Shown here: in pieces, positions 9,501 through 15,452 of the stretch
Position numbering within the stretch: position 1 is the stretch's first letter
How the letters are laid out: each line of letters begins with the position of its first letter
From: an uncultured Clostridia bacterium
Lineage (GTDB): Bacteria; Bacillota; Clostridia; Christensenellales; Borkfalkiaceae
Assembly (NCBI GenBank): GCA_947589585.1
Contig: CANQCA010000007.1
Span: forward strand, 1-28,168
Length of the DNA stretch: 28,168 nt
Direction of reading: 5' to 3'
Notes under the pieces: generated by a model
Databases searched by the model: none
Seen by the model: only the letters and a program-made list of their open reading frames with translations
What the model was told of the DNA's origin: nothing
Program-made: the position numbers and the translations under genes

Positions 9501-11941
9501 ACGCCGTCCTGGGTGCAGGTAGCGGGTTTGATTTCGACTTTCTGATATTGGTGCGCGCTCGCATTCGTGACAACTTTTGTACCCGTATAGTCCTTGCTGT
9601 TGAATTTGACCGTGGCGGTGTAAGTCGTCGTCTCGGTGCATTCGTTGGTTGTTGTGGTGGTCGTGATCGAAGTAGTCCTGACTTGCTGCGTCTCGGTCTC
9701 GCACACGGTGCAGGTGAAGGTCGCCGTGGCGGCGGTGTAGCCGTCTTTGTCGTTGCCTTCCCAGCTCCATTCGGGGTTGCCGTATTGGTGACCCTTTGCC
9801 TTGGTCTCGCCTTCGAAGGTGAAGGTCTCTTCGTTGAGTTTGATGGTATAGGTGCCTCTGCCGCCCTCTTCGCAGGTCGCGGTGTCGCCTTCGACAGTGT
9901 AGCGATTATCGGTGAGCGCCGGAAGGGTGACGGTGAGCTTTTCGTGCGTCTCATCGCCGTTTGCGCGGGAGCAGGTCTTCTCCGCGCTGCCGGTTGCGTT
10001 CATGGTGGGAGCCTTTATTACCCATTCGCTCTGCGTATAGTCATGCCCAAGCGCTTCGATCGTGAAGGTGGAGGGATCGACTGCTACGCCGCCCTGTTCG
10101 CGGAAGTCTTGGTTGCACCCGTCGCAATGATAGTGCTTCTCAACACCGGGTTCGGTGCAGGTCGCGGGCTTCCCTGCGACTTCTTCGTATTGGTGCCCTT
10201 TGGATTTGATGACGGTCTCTTCTTGGCTATTATATTTCTGCTCGCCGTTGTTATCTTTGTAGTAGTTGTTATCTTCTTCGTTTTCGCAGGTGTAGTAGAG
10301 ATAGTTGCCGTTTTCGGTGCAGGTCGCATCCTTTGCGGCGTGCTCCTTCATCTTATGGTCGAGCTTTTCGATCGTGAGCTGATCCTCGGGGACAGGCTCC
10401 GTTGCCGGCTCGCCGTTCACATCGAGGAAGTATTGGTTGCAAACGTCGCAGTAGTAGTATGCCTTCTTGCCCTCTTCAAGGCAGGTGGCCTTCACTTCGG
10501 GAACGACATTGCCGAAGTTGTGCTGCCCTTCGGTGATGACGGTCTTGCTCTCGGAATAAGTTTGCCCGTTGAACGTGACTTCGGCTTTGTAGGTCGTTGT
10601 CTTCGTGCATTTATCCGAAGAGGTGGTTACTTCGATTTGTTCGTCTACAGCGGTCTCGGTGCCTTTGCTGCAGACGGAGCAGGTGAAGGTCGCCGTAGCC
10701 TTGGTGTAGCCTTTCGCGTCGCTGCCGACCCATTCCCAAGAAACGTGCTCAGCATCATAGGTGTGGCCCGTGGCGGGAATTTCTACGGTAAAGGTGATGG
10801 TTTGGTCTTGCTTGAAGGTGTATTTGTTGGAGCCGGCCTTTTCACATTCGGCAGGCGTCGTCTCGACATCGTAAGCGCCTTCCGTGCTGAGGGCGGGAAG
10901 GGTGACGGTGACGGTGTGATCGGGTTCTTCTTCGCCGCAGTCCGGGCAGGTCTTTGTGGCGGTGCCGTCTTCGGACATGGTGGGCTCGTCGATCACCCAT
11001 GCGCCATAGTTGTGGGTGTGCGGTGTGGGCTGTTCTTCTGCCTTGTAGCCGCAGACGGAGCAGGCGCCCTCGACGCCATCTTTACCGTTCGTATCGTGCG
11101 CCTGATGCTCGGACTGGACCTTCCCGCACATCGTGCAGAGCTGCCAGTGATCGGTCGTATCGTGATACCATTGGCCGCCGAAGGTGTGCTGCTTTTGAGG
11201 ATCTACGATGGTTTCGAGTTTTTCGTTCCCCTGTGCGTCCTTGTAGTAGACGGTGGGCGCTTCGTGCTCGCAGGTGTAGTACTTCACATTGCCCGCCTTC
11301 TCGCATGTGGCGGCGACGGCGGCATGCTCCTGCATCTTATGGCCCGTGGCGGCAACTTCTGCCGTGAAGGAAATGGAGGTCTCTTCCTTGAGGGTATATG
11401 TATCGACGCCCTTGACGGTGCAAGTGGCGGGCGTAGTATGGACGACGGAGTACTTGGCGGTCTCGCTCAGCTTGGGCAGGACCTTCTCCTGCGTCTTGGA
11501 GGCGCTGTTATCGCAATCCTTGGACGTACAGGTGCGCTGTGCGGTACCTGTCTCGGTCATGGTAGGCTTCTTTTGCACCGTCCATGCGCCGTATTCGTGG
11601 GAATGGGCGGGCTTCTGCGGATCATTCTTCTTCCAGATCGCATAGATGGAAATGTCCTCGGAGACGGGTTTGGTGAAGTCGAATACTGTCTTACCGGCCG
11701 CATCGGCAAACCAATTCTCAAAGGTGTAGCCATCTTTCACGGGAAGCGTGGGCTTCTCGGATTCCTTGATGACATGATCCTTGAGATGGTCCTCGGTGGT
11801 TTGTAAGACGGTGGTGCCGTCGTACCAAGTGATCGTGACAGTCTCGTCGACAGTCTTCGTGCCGCATGCGGAAATACCCACGCCGATGGCGATGACCATC
11901 ATGAGCGAGAGCAGCATGCCCAGCCATTTCTTGAGTTTCAT
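539..11941 (-). CDS. Giant (3800-aa) repeat-built surface lipoprotein
   Basis: Function unknown; the architecture fits a cell-surface stalk or adhesin. The ATG at 11941 has a strong AAGGAGG site 5 nt upstream; the frame stays open 61 codons further but that part is not secretory. The N-terminus is a lipoprotein signal (MKLKKWLGMLL, lipobox ISAC). Approximate domains follow. Residues 34-108: one InlB-type repeat. 112-1197: cysteine-rich array with 12 xATCxxxG motifs and 11 CxxC pairs. 1200-1270: InlB repeat. 1274-1500: two modules (YYLVGQGKG and MYLIGS motifs). 1500-2695: InlB repeats with GYxFxGW motifs. 2700-2979: second module pair (YYLVGSMTNW at 2859). 2979-3540: more InlB repeats. 3545-3800: third module pair (YWIVGSMTSNGTW at about 3679). 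I count about 24 InlB repeats in all. No LPXTG motif or C-terminal helix is present, so the N-terminal lipid should be the only anchor and the last modules the free tip. The modules recall SusE/F-like or carbohydrate-binding beta-sandwiches; that is inference. Confidence 0.9.
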   Translation of the reverse strand: MKLKKWLGMLLSLMMVIAIGVGISACGTKTVDETVTITWYDGTTVLQTTEDHLKDHVIKESEKPTLPVKDGYTFENWFADAAGKTVFDFTKPVSEDISIYAIWKKNDPQKPAHSHEYGAWTVQKKPTMTETGTAQRTCTSKDCDNSASKTQEKVLPKLSETAKYSVVHTTPATCTVKGVDTYTLKEETSISFTAEVAATGHKMQEHAAVAATCEKAGNVKYYTCEHEAPTVYYKDAQGNEKLETIVDPQKQHTFGGQWYHDTTDHWQLCTMCGKVQSEHQAHDTNGKDGVEGACSVCGYKAEEQPTPHTHNYGAWVIDEPTMSEDGTATKTCPDCGEEEPDHTVTVTLPALSTEGAYDVETTPAECEKAGSNKYTFKQDQTITFTVEIPATGHTYDAEHVSWEWVGSDAKGYTKATATFTCSVCSKGTETAVDEQIEVTTSSDKCTKTTTYKAEVTFNGQTYSESKTVITEGQHNFGNVVPEVKATCLEEGKKAYYYCDVCNQYFLDVNGEPATEPVPEDQLTIEKLDHKMKEHAAKDATCTENGNYLYYTCENEEDNNYYKDNNGEQKYNSQEETVIKSKGHQYEEVAGKPATCTEPGVEKHYHCDGCNQDFREQGGVAVDPSTFTIEALGHDYTQSEWVIKAPTMNATGSAEKTCSRANGDETHEKLTVTLPALTDNRYTVEGDTATCEEGGRGTYTIKLNEETFTFEGETKAKGHQYGNPEWSWEGNDKDGYTAATATFTCTVCETETQQVRTTSITTTTTTNECTETTTYTATVKFNSKDYTGTKVVTNASAHQYQKVEIKPATCTQDGVKEHFHCDKCKQDFLEEDGVPASEEDLKIKATGHKYGEWEIKNPTKTEKGSATKTCNACEQEEGYSVTVELPALSDKDAYTVAHDKLPTCTQTGTDTYTYKQDTTITFTVDVEAKGHSYGAWDIKKPENGQAGSATKTCTQCENESEHTVTVTLPALETPDTYDVNTKTNAGCETTGLATYTLKSENTISFDVVLPELGHSYTGNWKVTGIPTFEDEGEISKECTRDSGHTKLTQTLPVLGDEQYTVTGNSATCTEGGEGVYKITIDGAEVSFTAQTKALGHDMTNHPAVPATCERAGTLQYWTCSHEASNVYYANQEGSSTLQDITDPQKKDHIWSAWEVVDVNTHTRHTECEGVSHEQITETKSHNYDATGHCDKCNAQKYTAKFVQGESFKGTWSVADKVELSGKQIKLPAPSNNSGYTFKGWQNAGTTYATNHEYTLQGDVTFTATWEKIEAKDNNEYYLVGQGKGALWGSHWNIADSSRRFPRVSLGNDVDRFELTEVVLYKDDEFKIGFLTEQWKDCVRVGGGEYGSNYVEISNGNYKVLQDGEYTLTLYTVNDPHIDIQRTGDAPAAPKAGMYLIGSIGPDKEIWCGTAQPQYEMKKSGTTWSITVELTEANVPTTWEDAQPGMVAIKIVENTYGQDYGVGDGGNGTAGGKNLWLKPGKWEIKFQEGDNIITATEVHDDYIISFDSGLPTVTAPNQINAKYSDGYRVTLPDMKESIPAGYTFKGWKLSTDEAEQPKIYTGTYTATGNVKFVGVWEKIPYTVEYVGGGSEGEDIQGLPVDSGTYYLDGTINVSSQKPTRKGHEFKEWQVNGTAVGKSILLNAEFIKKLDSQKITIQAVWTPNNYYAKYEDGVDENIPVPEDTTPHHIGEKITLEAMTGTRVGYKFAGWVVQGTESTITEYTFEDKDVTFTATWTAIDYTVTYDVNGGKGTISDGTKYHIGGTITVSETEPTRKGYTFAGWTLNGETYPASGSITLDASFIVTLQGSEVIKLTATWDLINYTVKFEHDPKVEEGASQPEGMPNSTTLSVEAGTLTLITPSRKGYEFKEWQYNGQKVAGEFSLTQQNVPEVDVVVLTAKWEKKTYNVTFIDEKQGASIPAATTVQLGGTVNLGEASLKGYTFSKWTYKGQEYDKNATFTLTEDTLPTGDEITFTATWNAITYTIEFDKNAPAANLAGSIEGEANSVEVTLDSPTIALPELKLQNYTFNGWATTQRGNATNGTMQFVSAMIPEEGTTITLYARWTEVGKVTASFQTRVDGLVVDAQTVHIGDDITFPELTRIGYKLTGWKGEKDQTTHEPNEKMALQESETYIAQWEIINYTIKLEDGTSTTTVSNVTLENAQAFSAPEAKAGYKFDGWKLDGKDGLYEKLTPELITAAALVDDNTTITLEAAWTAIDYTIKLQVTQPKEGVEVDNSVESTVLTGALAGDHTKFTLPTPKAPTGYKFDGWKLADGKIYQASEDITFVEGMIPEEGETITLTTTWSPIEYKIVFEGATAEQAPAIEGVTLENADSKTFPTKDTITKAGYTFKGWVLEDKDSETYDRLSAELIKNANPQGDAPTITLIAKWEAIKYTVKYDDGVSGEMINVPIDDTQYALDAETTITLKPIEATREGYDFDKWVVAEGKEYTGTGSVSLSEVLQYAKQEGDTYVITFTAKWTIKTFTVTFDNNGYGGEAPVARTEVAWGTTLEITETMKDDEGAHKHFLGWKLQEAEGNEPIKSVEVKSDITLVAVWDDMIKVTFEYNDKSETKYFVKNYTLTKGDYPTDTEKSGFRFDGWLTEASEPYVEEALTADITLKAKYVKQIHITYFDEYNEALTAKNETIDENTPATKTTVEKKGYKITKSGANDYDIWQSEWYLDEARTQKYNNDALEADTKLYRKWVEIDNGKSFTPANIQYIAIGKSHGGSPIDWNPTKYNESMMFKLDSSLTHHEVYTLTLALFQDSGDEGVFRFKIPTASTTDWSGNTKTDLLFTSTYLHSSLLNAGDFTPKQDDSEKTVYSFKVVKSGIYKFVIIRDGGKNYLSYEKICSLTSSTQLKEGYYLVGSMTNWADQYANPIYLGAKTASGSFTKDIEITENDYGWKEGGKERYTHATAKVVLATAYSNKYIYVSDWDNVTTNLDTTVNKDKNYHFPEGTGNFRVTFTVSNSTSHTGTLAVQKEEVFDYKWSLGDAEGQTEYQLPDNGSVNSLDGAEVTMPATDPTWEGHRFTGWLVDGKSYDAGTEVTLTKSVTITAQWIEQFNVSFSANGGEDGDMPKGGLADKGNYTIPEGEPTRTGYTFAGWQAGGEGPLYKRGGQYSTYNLQGAVTFKAAWTPITYTVKFETEHGSVAEETVTLDDPEIDLTQDPYKLEQKGYIFNGWTGKGLEGQTFTLTPTLIKELEGGKTEFTLTAQWEAISYTVVFDKEHDKLAEMGTITIPDDAPTSVSLDAPEITLPVLSMEGYIFNGWRYEKKGETNLNGTFTLTEELIPENGTITFAMSWEKEPEEEILYSYTYKLGEYEGTEYGGETSVPAGGQASSKNGYRITITNVEPVWKGYTFKGWKVGDNNYASNTANITIPSDNYEIVAQWEIITYTATFNLGDHAETSEATPDQQSVTIKDEYKITLPKAPAAVRGYKFVHWAWTEGVESKTGNANEKVAISQSVEITAEYEQLDEITVTWYVDGQAHGNAETYYVGETLKVPEITAKYGFTFASWYETTACTGNTFAVTSPLSSDTSKTLNLYGKYNLISDSRTYYITGFGGGTVNASNDKTFTAGKLTKGSSTTANTFTLSEVLLIYGDTIDIRYGTAINQTGTLAVAAKDIYNGNTTVFNVSSSTTARATVKASGYYNITLTTLCKDSTTTSERHYTIKFEKTSDASVSGYWIVGSMTSNGTWGSTKTPIFVATSVSSTGKSVIVKVADSSAYGDSGWGCAECKAIYATYAFSSNSLTDLDWDVHHCNDGNTGNWGINVNGATGTFKLTVMSYDGTKTNGSHYTCKISAQARA

Positions 11942-12107
11942 AGAAACCTCCTTAAATTTGCGAAAGAAAATTTTCTCGCGTACGTGCACGGGCGCCCGCC
12001 CGCATCCGCACGCATTCTGAAGGGAAAGCCGCTTTTTCGTGCGCAAAGCGAACAAAGGCTGCTCTTTGTTCGGATTTGACGCAAAATGCCCGTTAATTCC
12101 CCTAAAG
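11942..12107 (-). promoter_or_regulatory. Long 5' leader of the giant lipoprotein gene
   Basis: From the predicted transcription start (about 12107) to the ATG there are about 165 nt of untranslated leader, long compared with the roughly 70 nt upstream of the 2308-aa gene. It contains a perfect 8-bp hairpin (GAACAAAG at 12050-12057, CTTTGTTC at 12064-12071, 6-nt loop). Near the ribosome site there is also an imperfect palindrome around AGAAAATTTTCT (about 11960-11980). I recognise no riboswitch class. The leader could affect message stability or translation; that is inference. Confidence 0.35.
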
Positions 12108-12114
12108 TAATTAT

Positions 12115-12143
12115 ATTTTATCACAGAAAATGTGTGATGTCAA
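12115..12143 (-). promoter_or_regulatory. Sigma-A promoter of the giant lipoprotein gene
   Basis: Read on the minus strand, a perfect -35 TTGACA (12138-12143) is separated by 17 nt from the -10 TAAAAT (12115-12120). The spacer is almost entirely an inverted repeat, ATCACA (12120-12125) and TGTGAT (12133-12138) with 7 nt between, overlapping both promoter elements. This placement would suit a repressor operator. No regulator gene is present in the window. Confidence 0.75.
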
Positions 12144-12232
12144 CATAGATAGAATAATTTTTTGAGTATTTCAGTCAAAAAGGTTTCGAAATTAACAAAA
12201 CGAACAATTTACTTTTTGCGGAAAAAAAGTAC

Positions 12233-12258
12233 AAAAAAAGAACGGAGGCTATCCGTTC
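12233..12258 (-). terminator. Intrinsic terminator of the redox operon
   Basis: On the minus strand, GAACGGA, a 5-nt loop and TCCGTTC form a 7-bp stem (12240-12258). It is followed directly by seven T residues (12239 down to 12233), 20 nt after the stop codon of the polyferredoxin gene. It separates the redox operon from the promoter of the giant lipoprotein. Confidence 0.85.
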
Positions 12259-12277
12259 CCATGCGAAATGATTTCCG

Positions 12278-14449
12278 TCAATCGGCCAGTGCGGCCTCGA
12301 TCCGGGCGGTGATGGTCTCCTCGCGCAGGGCGCCCTGACGCACATAGAGGATGACGCCCTCTTCGTCGAGAAGCAGTGTGAGGGGGTAAGAGCTCTTCCC
12401 GCCGAGAAGGGCATAGGTCTCGCTCGAATAGAGCCCTGCGCCGTTATCCTGCGCGAAGATGATGTTCGTTTGCGACCACGTCGTATCCCTTCCCCCGAGA
12501 GAGGTCGAATCCAGCCACGCTTGCACCCCCTCCGCGGTCTGCGGGCTCGTGTAGATGCGGGCGCTGTGGATGGCGACGACGTCCATGGAGGAGGCGTACT
12601 TTTCGGCAAGATCGGCGATCATGGGCATCTCCTCCTTGCAGGGGCCGCACTCGGTGTACCAGAAATTGATGAGGACGAGCCTGCCGCGGTGTGCGCTCAG
12701 GCGGAAGGTAGACGCTTCGCCGTATGCGGAAAGGGTGAAGTCGTAGCACAGATCGCCGACTGCGTTCCCATAGACGGGCATGCCCTCGGGAGATGAGGAG
12801 AGCGTGAAGGGCGTCCTGCCCGTGCCCTCTGCAGTGAATGCGACGACTTCTTCCCCCTGCGCATCGCGATAGTAGATGCGGAGAGAGAGATCCTCGCTCT
12901 CGGAGAGGAGGACGAAGGCGGCGTCTTCTTCCACAAAGAAGTGATAGATGAGCTCTCCTTCTGCGGGAAGAGTTGCCCTGAAGCTGCCGCAAAGCTCTGC
13001 AAGCTCAAAGGGATCTTCGGGCGTTCCGCTGCCCGATGCAGGTTCCGCAGGCGCGGCTTCGTCGGCCCCTTCGGGAAGAATGGTGAATATTGCTTCGCCC
13101 CCCTCTTCGCTGCGGGAAGAGAGGGCAAGCTCATAGGGTGCGCCCGCGACGACTGCCTCCGTCTTTGCGATGAAGTTATAGTAGACGAGGGCGCCGCAAA
13201 GCAGGGCGAGCGCGGCCGCCCACGATGCGATCTGCAGCCAAAACGAACGGGGACGTCGGGACTTTTGAGGCTTTTCGGGGGTACCATGTCCGAGGTCAGA
13301 GCTCACAAAAGAAGCTGAAGGAGCTTGGACGTTTTCTCTCTCCGACGGGGCGGCTACACACATTTCGGAGGCACCATGTCCGGGATCGGGCTCCTCGGCA
13401 GTATTTTTGAGCAGCGCGGCGAGGGGGCGTTCTGCGGGGACGGGAAGGGGCTCTGCCGCATTCGCATGCACGAAGAGCTTAGAGCCCTTCCAGCTGATGG
13501 CGTGCGCGGGGCACACCGAGATGCACTCGCCGCAGTTGATGCACTCATGGTCGCCGACGCGGCGGATATCCATCTTGCAGTGCGCAAGGCAGAGGCCGCA
13601 ATCGGTGCATTTGTTTTTATCGAGCTTGACCCCGAGCAGGGCGAAGCGGTTGAAGAGGCCGTAGAGGGCGCCCAGGGGGCAGAGAAAGCGGCAGAAGAAG
13701 CGGTAGATGAAGATACAGGCGACGACCGCGGCGACGAGCAGGGCAAATTTCCAAGTGAAGAGCGCCCCGAGCTGGCCGAACAGATCTGCATTCCCCGGAT
13801 GGATAAGCAAGCCGATCGCACCGCCGAGCGTCCCCGCGGGGCAGATATATTTGCAGAAGGCGGGAACGCGCGTTCCGAACACGCCGAACATGACGGGCAC
13901 GGCGACGACCAGAACGGCGAGGATGACGTATTTCAGATATGAGAAGATGCGGCTGAGGCGGTTCTTTCTGGCCTTGGGCGTCCTGATCTTATAGAGAAGG
14001 TCCTGCCCGAGGCCGACGGGGCATAAAAAGCCGCAGATGGTGCGGCCGAGCAGCATGCCGTAGAGCATGAGGATGCCGAGTACATAGAAGGGCGCGCGGG
14101 TGCCCGAAGAGGCGAGCGCGTTCTGCAGGGCGCCCAAGGGGCATGCCCCCACCGCACCGGGGCATGAATAGCAGTTGAGCCCGGGGGTGCAGAGATATTT
14201 CGTTCCGCCCGTGTAGATGCTTCCCGTCGCAAAGCCCTTGATGTTGGCATTGACGAGAAGGGCGGCATACACCTGAATGAGACGGCGCTTGGTGGGCTTG
14301 TGCGTCTTCCACCATGCCTTCAGGCTGAAGGGTGCGCTGCGCCGTTTTCCCCCGCGTACGATGCACATGCAGACGATCACGCACGCAAGAAGGCATACGC
14401 AGACGACGGATATGAGCACAGCGGCTATGATCGTTTCGCGAAGCGGCAT
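12278..14449 (-). CDS. Membrane polyferredoxin fused to TlpA-like thioredoxin domain
   Basis: This is a predicted membrane electron-transfer protein of 723 aa. An N-terminal helix (residues 6-28) leads into a NapH/NosR-like core with GLNCYSCPGAVGACP (88-102) and three CxxxCP motifs (CGFLC, CKYIC, CRFLC at about 138, 200 and 253). Two ferredoxin clusters follow: CTDCGLCLAHC (281-291, last Pro replaced by Lys) and CINCGECISVCP (301-312). After another helix (about 401-426) comes a probable extracellular beta-rich segment. The C-terminal TlpA-like domain has NFWYTECGPCKEE, with catalytic Cys at about 601 and 604. The likely path is cytoplasmic electrons through Fe-S clusters to an outside thiol or disulfide; direction and partner are inferred. 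The ATG at 14449 sits 6 nt after AGGAG; an overlapping GTG at 14452 would be only 3 nt away. It lies 53 nt after the CTECIGLG gene, consistent with one operon. Confidence 0.85.
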   Translation of the reverse strand: MPLRETIIAAVLISVVCVCLLACVIVCMCIVRGGKRRSAPFSLKAWWKTHKPTKRRLIQVYAALLVNANIKGFATGSIYTGGTKYLCTPGLNCYSCPGAVGACPLGALQNALASSGTRAPFYVLGILMLYGMLLGRTICGFLCPVGLGQDLLYKIRTPKARKNRLSRIFSYLKYVILAVLVVAVPVMFGVFGTRVPAFCKYICPAGTLGGAIGLLIHPGNADLFGQLGALFTWKFALLVAAVVACIFIYRFFCRFLCPLGALYGLFNRFALLGVKLDKNKCTDCGLCLAHCKMDIRRVGDHECINCGECISVCPAHAISWKGSKLFVHANAAEPLPVPAERPLAALLKNTAEEPDPGHGASEMCVAAPSERENVQAPSASFVSSDLGHGTPEKPQKSRRPRSFWLQIASWAAALALLCGALVYYNFIAKTEAVVAGAPYELALSSRSEEGGEAIFTILPEGADEAAPAEPASGSGTPEDPFELAELCGSFRATLPAEGELIYHFFVEEDAAFVLLSESEDLSLRIYYRDAQGEEVVAFTAEGTGRTPFTLSSSPEGMPVYGNAVGDLCYDFTLSAYGEASTFRLSAHRGRLVLINFWYTECGPCKEEMPMIADLAEKYASSMDVVAIHSARIYTSPQTAEGVQAWLDSTSLGGRDTTWSQTNIIFAQDNGAGLYSSETYALLGGKSSYPLTLLLDEEGVILYVRQGALREETITARIEAALAD

Positions 14450-14502
14450 CACGTTCTCCTTTCAGATTTTTTGCTTTCGGGCAGGGCAATTCAGCCCATT
14501 TC

Positions 14503-15336
14503 TCAACCGAGGCCGATGCACTCGGTACAGATCATGATCGCCTTCCCCAAGACGTCGTCGGCGCCGCCGTTCCAGATGCCGAGGCCGAGGAAAATGACGC
14601 CGAGGCAAAGGATGCAGATGCGCACGGTAAGCAGCGTCCATTTGCCGTTTAAGAATTCGTCGGTACGGCTCTTATAGGCTACCCATGTCCGAGGAGGAAG
14701 GGGCTGATTGCCTTTGCCGAGCGCAATGAGGCGCTTTGCCTTTCCGAGCGCACGGGGGGCGATAAACAGATCGAGCAGGGCCGCGCCGACCGCCAAAACA
14801 AAGCTTACGGTGATCCACGGGAGGACGTTTTTCAACATTCTCAAAATGTCGCCGTTGATGCCGCCGCCCGCCTCCAAAGCGGTGAAATGCGCCGTATCGA
14901 AGAGATACACGCAGGACATGACCGCGGCGAGCACGCCGAATACGGCGACGACGGCAAGCGAGACCGTGCGGATGAGACCGTATTTTTTGTATTCCTTTTG
15001 CGCGGAGAGATATTCCTCCCCCTCCCCTGCGGGGATACGCCTCGAAAGGCGGGTGAGCGTTCTTCTCGCATCGAAAGAGACCTTTGATGGGGAAGACGGG
15101 CAGAGCATGGCGACGATCCCCCCGCCGATCGCGGCGACAAGCCATACGCATACGGGGATGAGAAGCGCACGCAACCGCTCGGCTACGATCTCACGGCTGT
15201 AGATATCTCCCCCGCTCTCTGCGCCGGGAAAATAGATCTTCGCCGCTTCGACGATGAACAAGACGCCGACGACGGCCGTGAGCACGCCGAGAAAGATCTC
15301 GTATGCCGTCCGCAATTTTTTTGCGCTATCGACCAT
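14503..15336 (-). CDS. Polytopic membrane protein ending in CD1871A-like CTECIGLG
   Basis: The predicted protein has 277 aa and about five transmembrane helices (near residues 12-32, 58-80, 122-145, 169-193 and 237-258), with basic loops between. The last 45 residues (one helix, then KAIMICTECIGLG) resemble the small stand-alone clostridial CD1871A-family CxxC proteins, which as I recall are encoded beside 4Fe-4S/thioredoxin proteins. Here that module appears fused to a four-helix domain that I do not recognise. The gene precedes the polyferredoxin-TlpA gene and shares its promoter, so a role in the same redox complex is likely. The CTEC pair at residues 270-273 could be a thiol relay. The ATG at 15336 has AAGGAGG 5 nt upstream. 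The helices are read by eye and the family link is from memory. Confidence 0.75.
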   Translation of the reverse strand: MVDSAKKLRTAYEIFLGVLTAVVGVLFIVEAAKIYFPGAESGGDIYSREIVAERLRALLIPVCVWLVAAIGGGIVAMLCPSSPSKVSFDARRTLTRLSRRIPAGEGEEYLSAQKEYKKYGLIRTVSLAVVAVFGVLAAVMSCVYLFDTAHFTALEAGGGINGDILRMLKNVLPWITVSFVLAVGAALLDLFIAPRALGKAKRLIALGKGNQPLPPRTWVAYKSRTDEFLNGKWTLLTVRICILCLGVIFLGLGIWNGGADDVLGKAIMICTECIGLG

Positions 15337-15359
15337 TCCGCCCTCCTTATTTTATCTTC

Positions 15360-15389
15360 ATTATACTATGGAAGATATGGCCGTGTCAA
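15360..15389 (-). promoter_or_regulatory. Sigma-A promoter of the redox operon
   Basis: On the minus strand there is a perfect -35 TTGACA (15384-15389), an 18-nt spacer and a perfect -10 TATAAT (15360-15365). Transcription would start near 15353, giving a short leader into the ribosome site and the ATG at 15336. The promoter lies directly after the terminator of the 2308-aa gene. Confidence 0.8.
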
Positions 15390-15410
15390 GCCAAGGCGGC
15401 AAATTATATG

Positions 15411-15439
15411 AAAAGACCGCCCGAACGGGCGGCCTTTTT
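15411..15439. terminator. Terminator after the 2308-aa gene
   Basis: On the minus strand, A-rich sequence leads into GGCCGCCC, a GTTC loop and GGGCGGTC, then TTTT. The A-run and T-run flank the stem on both sides, so it could stop transcription in either direction. It lies 14 nt past the stop codon at 15453 and just before the redox operon promoter. Confidence 0.85.
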
Positions 15440-15452
15440 CATTGGCTTTTTG

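Noticed and set aside
9059..11806. Long plus-strand open frame (915 codons) opposite the giant gene
   Set aside because: It is an antisense shadow of the biased repeat codons in the minus-strand lipoprotein; the product is arbitrary Gly/Leu/Val-rich sequence without domains, and no promoter or good ribosome site was seen.
11942..12124. In-frame 61-codon extension of the giant lipoprotein
   Set aside because: It lies between the promoter and a strong AAGGAGG site, and would place non-secretory residues before a clear lipoprotein signal.
12115..12143. CRP/FNR binding site
   Set aside because: The half-sites are TCACA then TGTGA, the reverse order of the CRP consensus, with a 7-nt gap.
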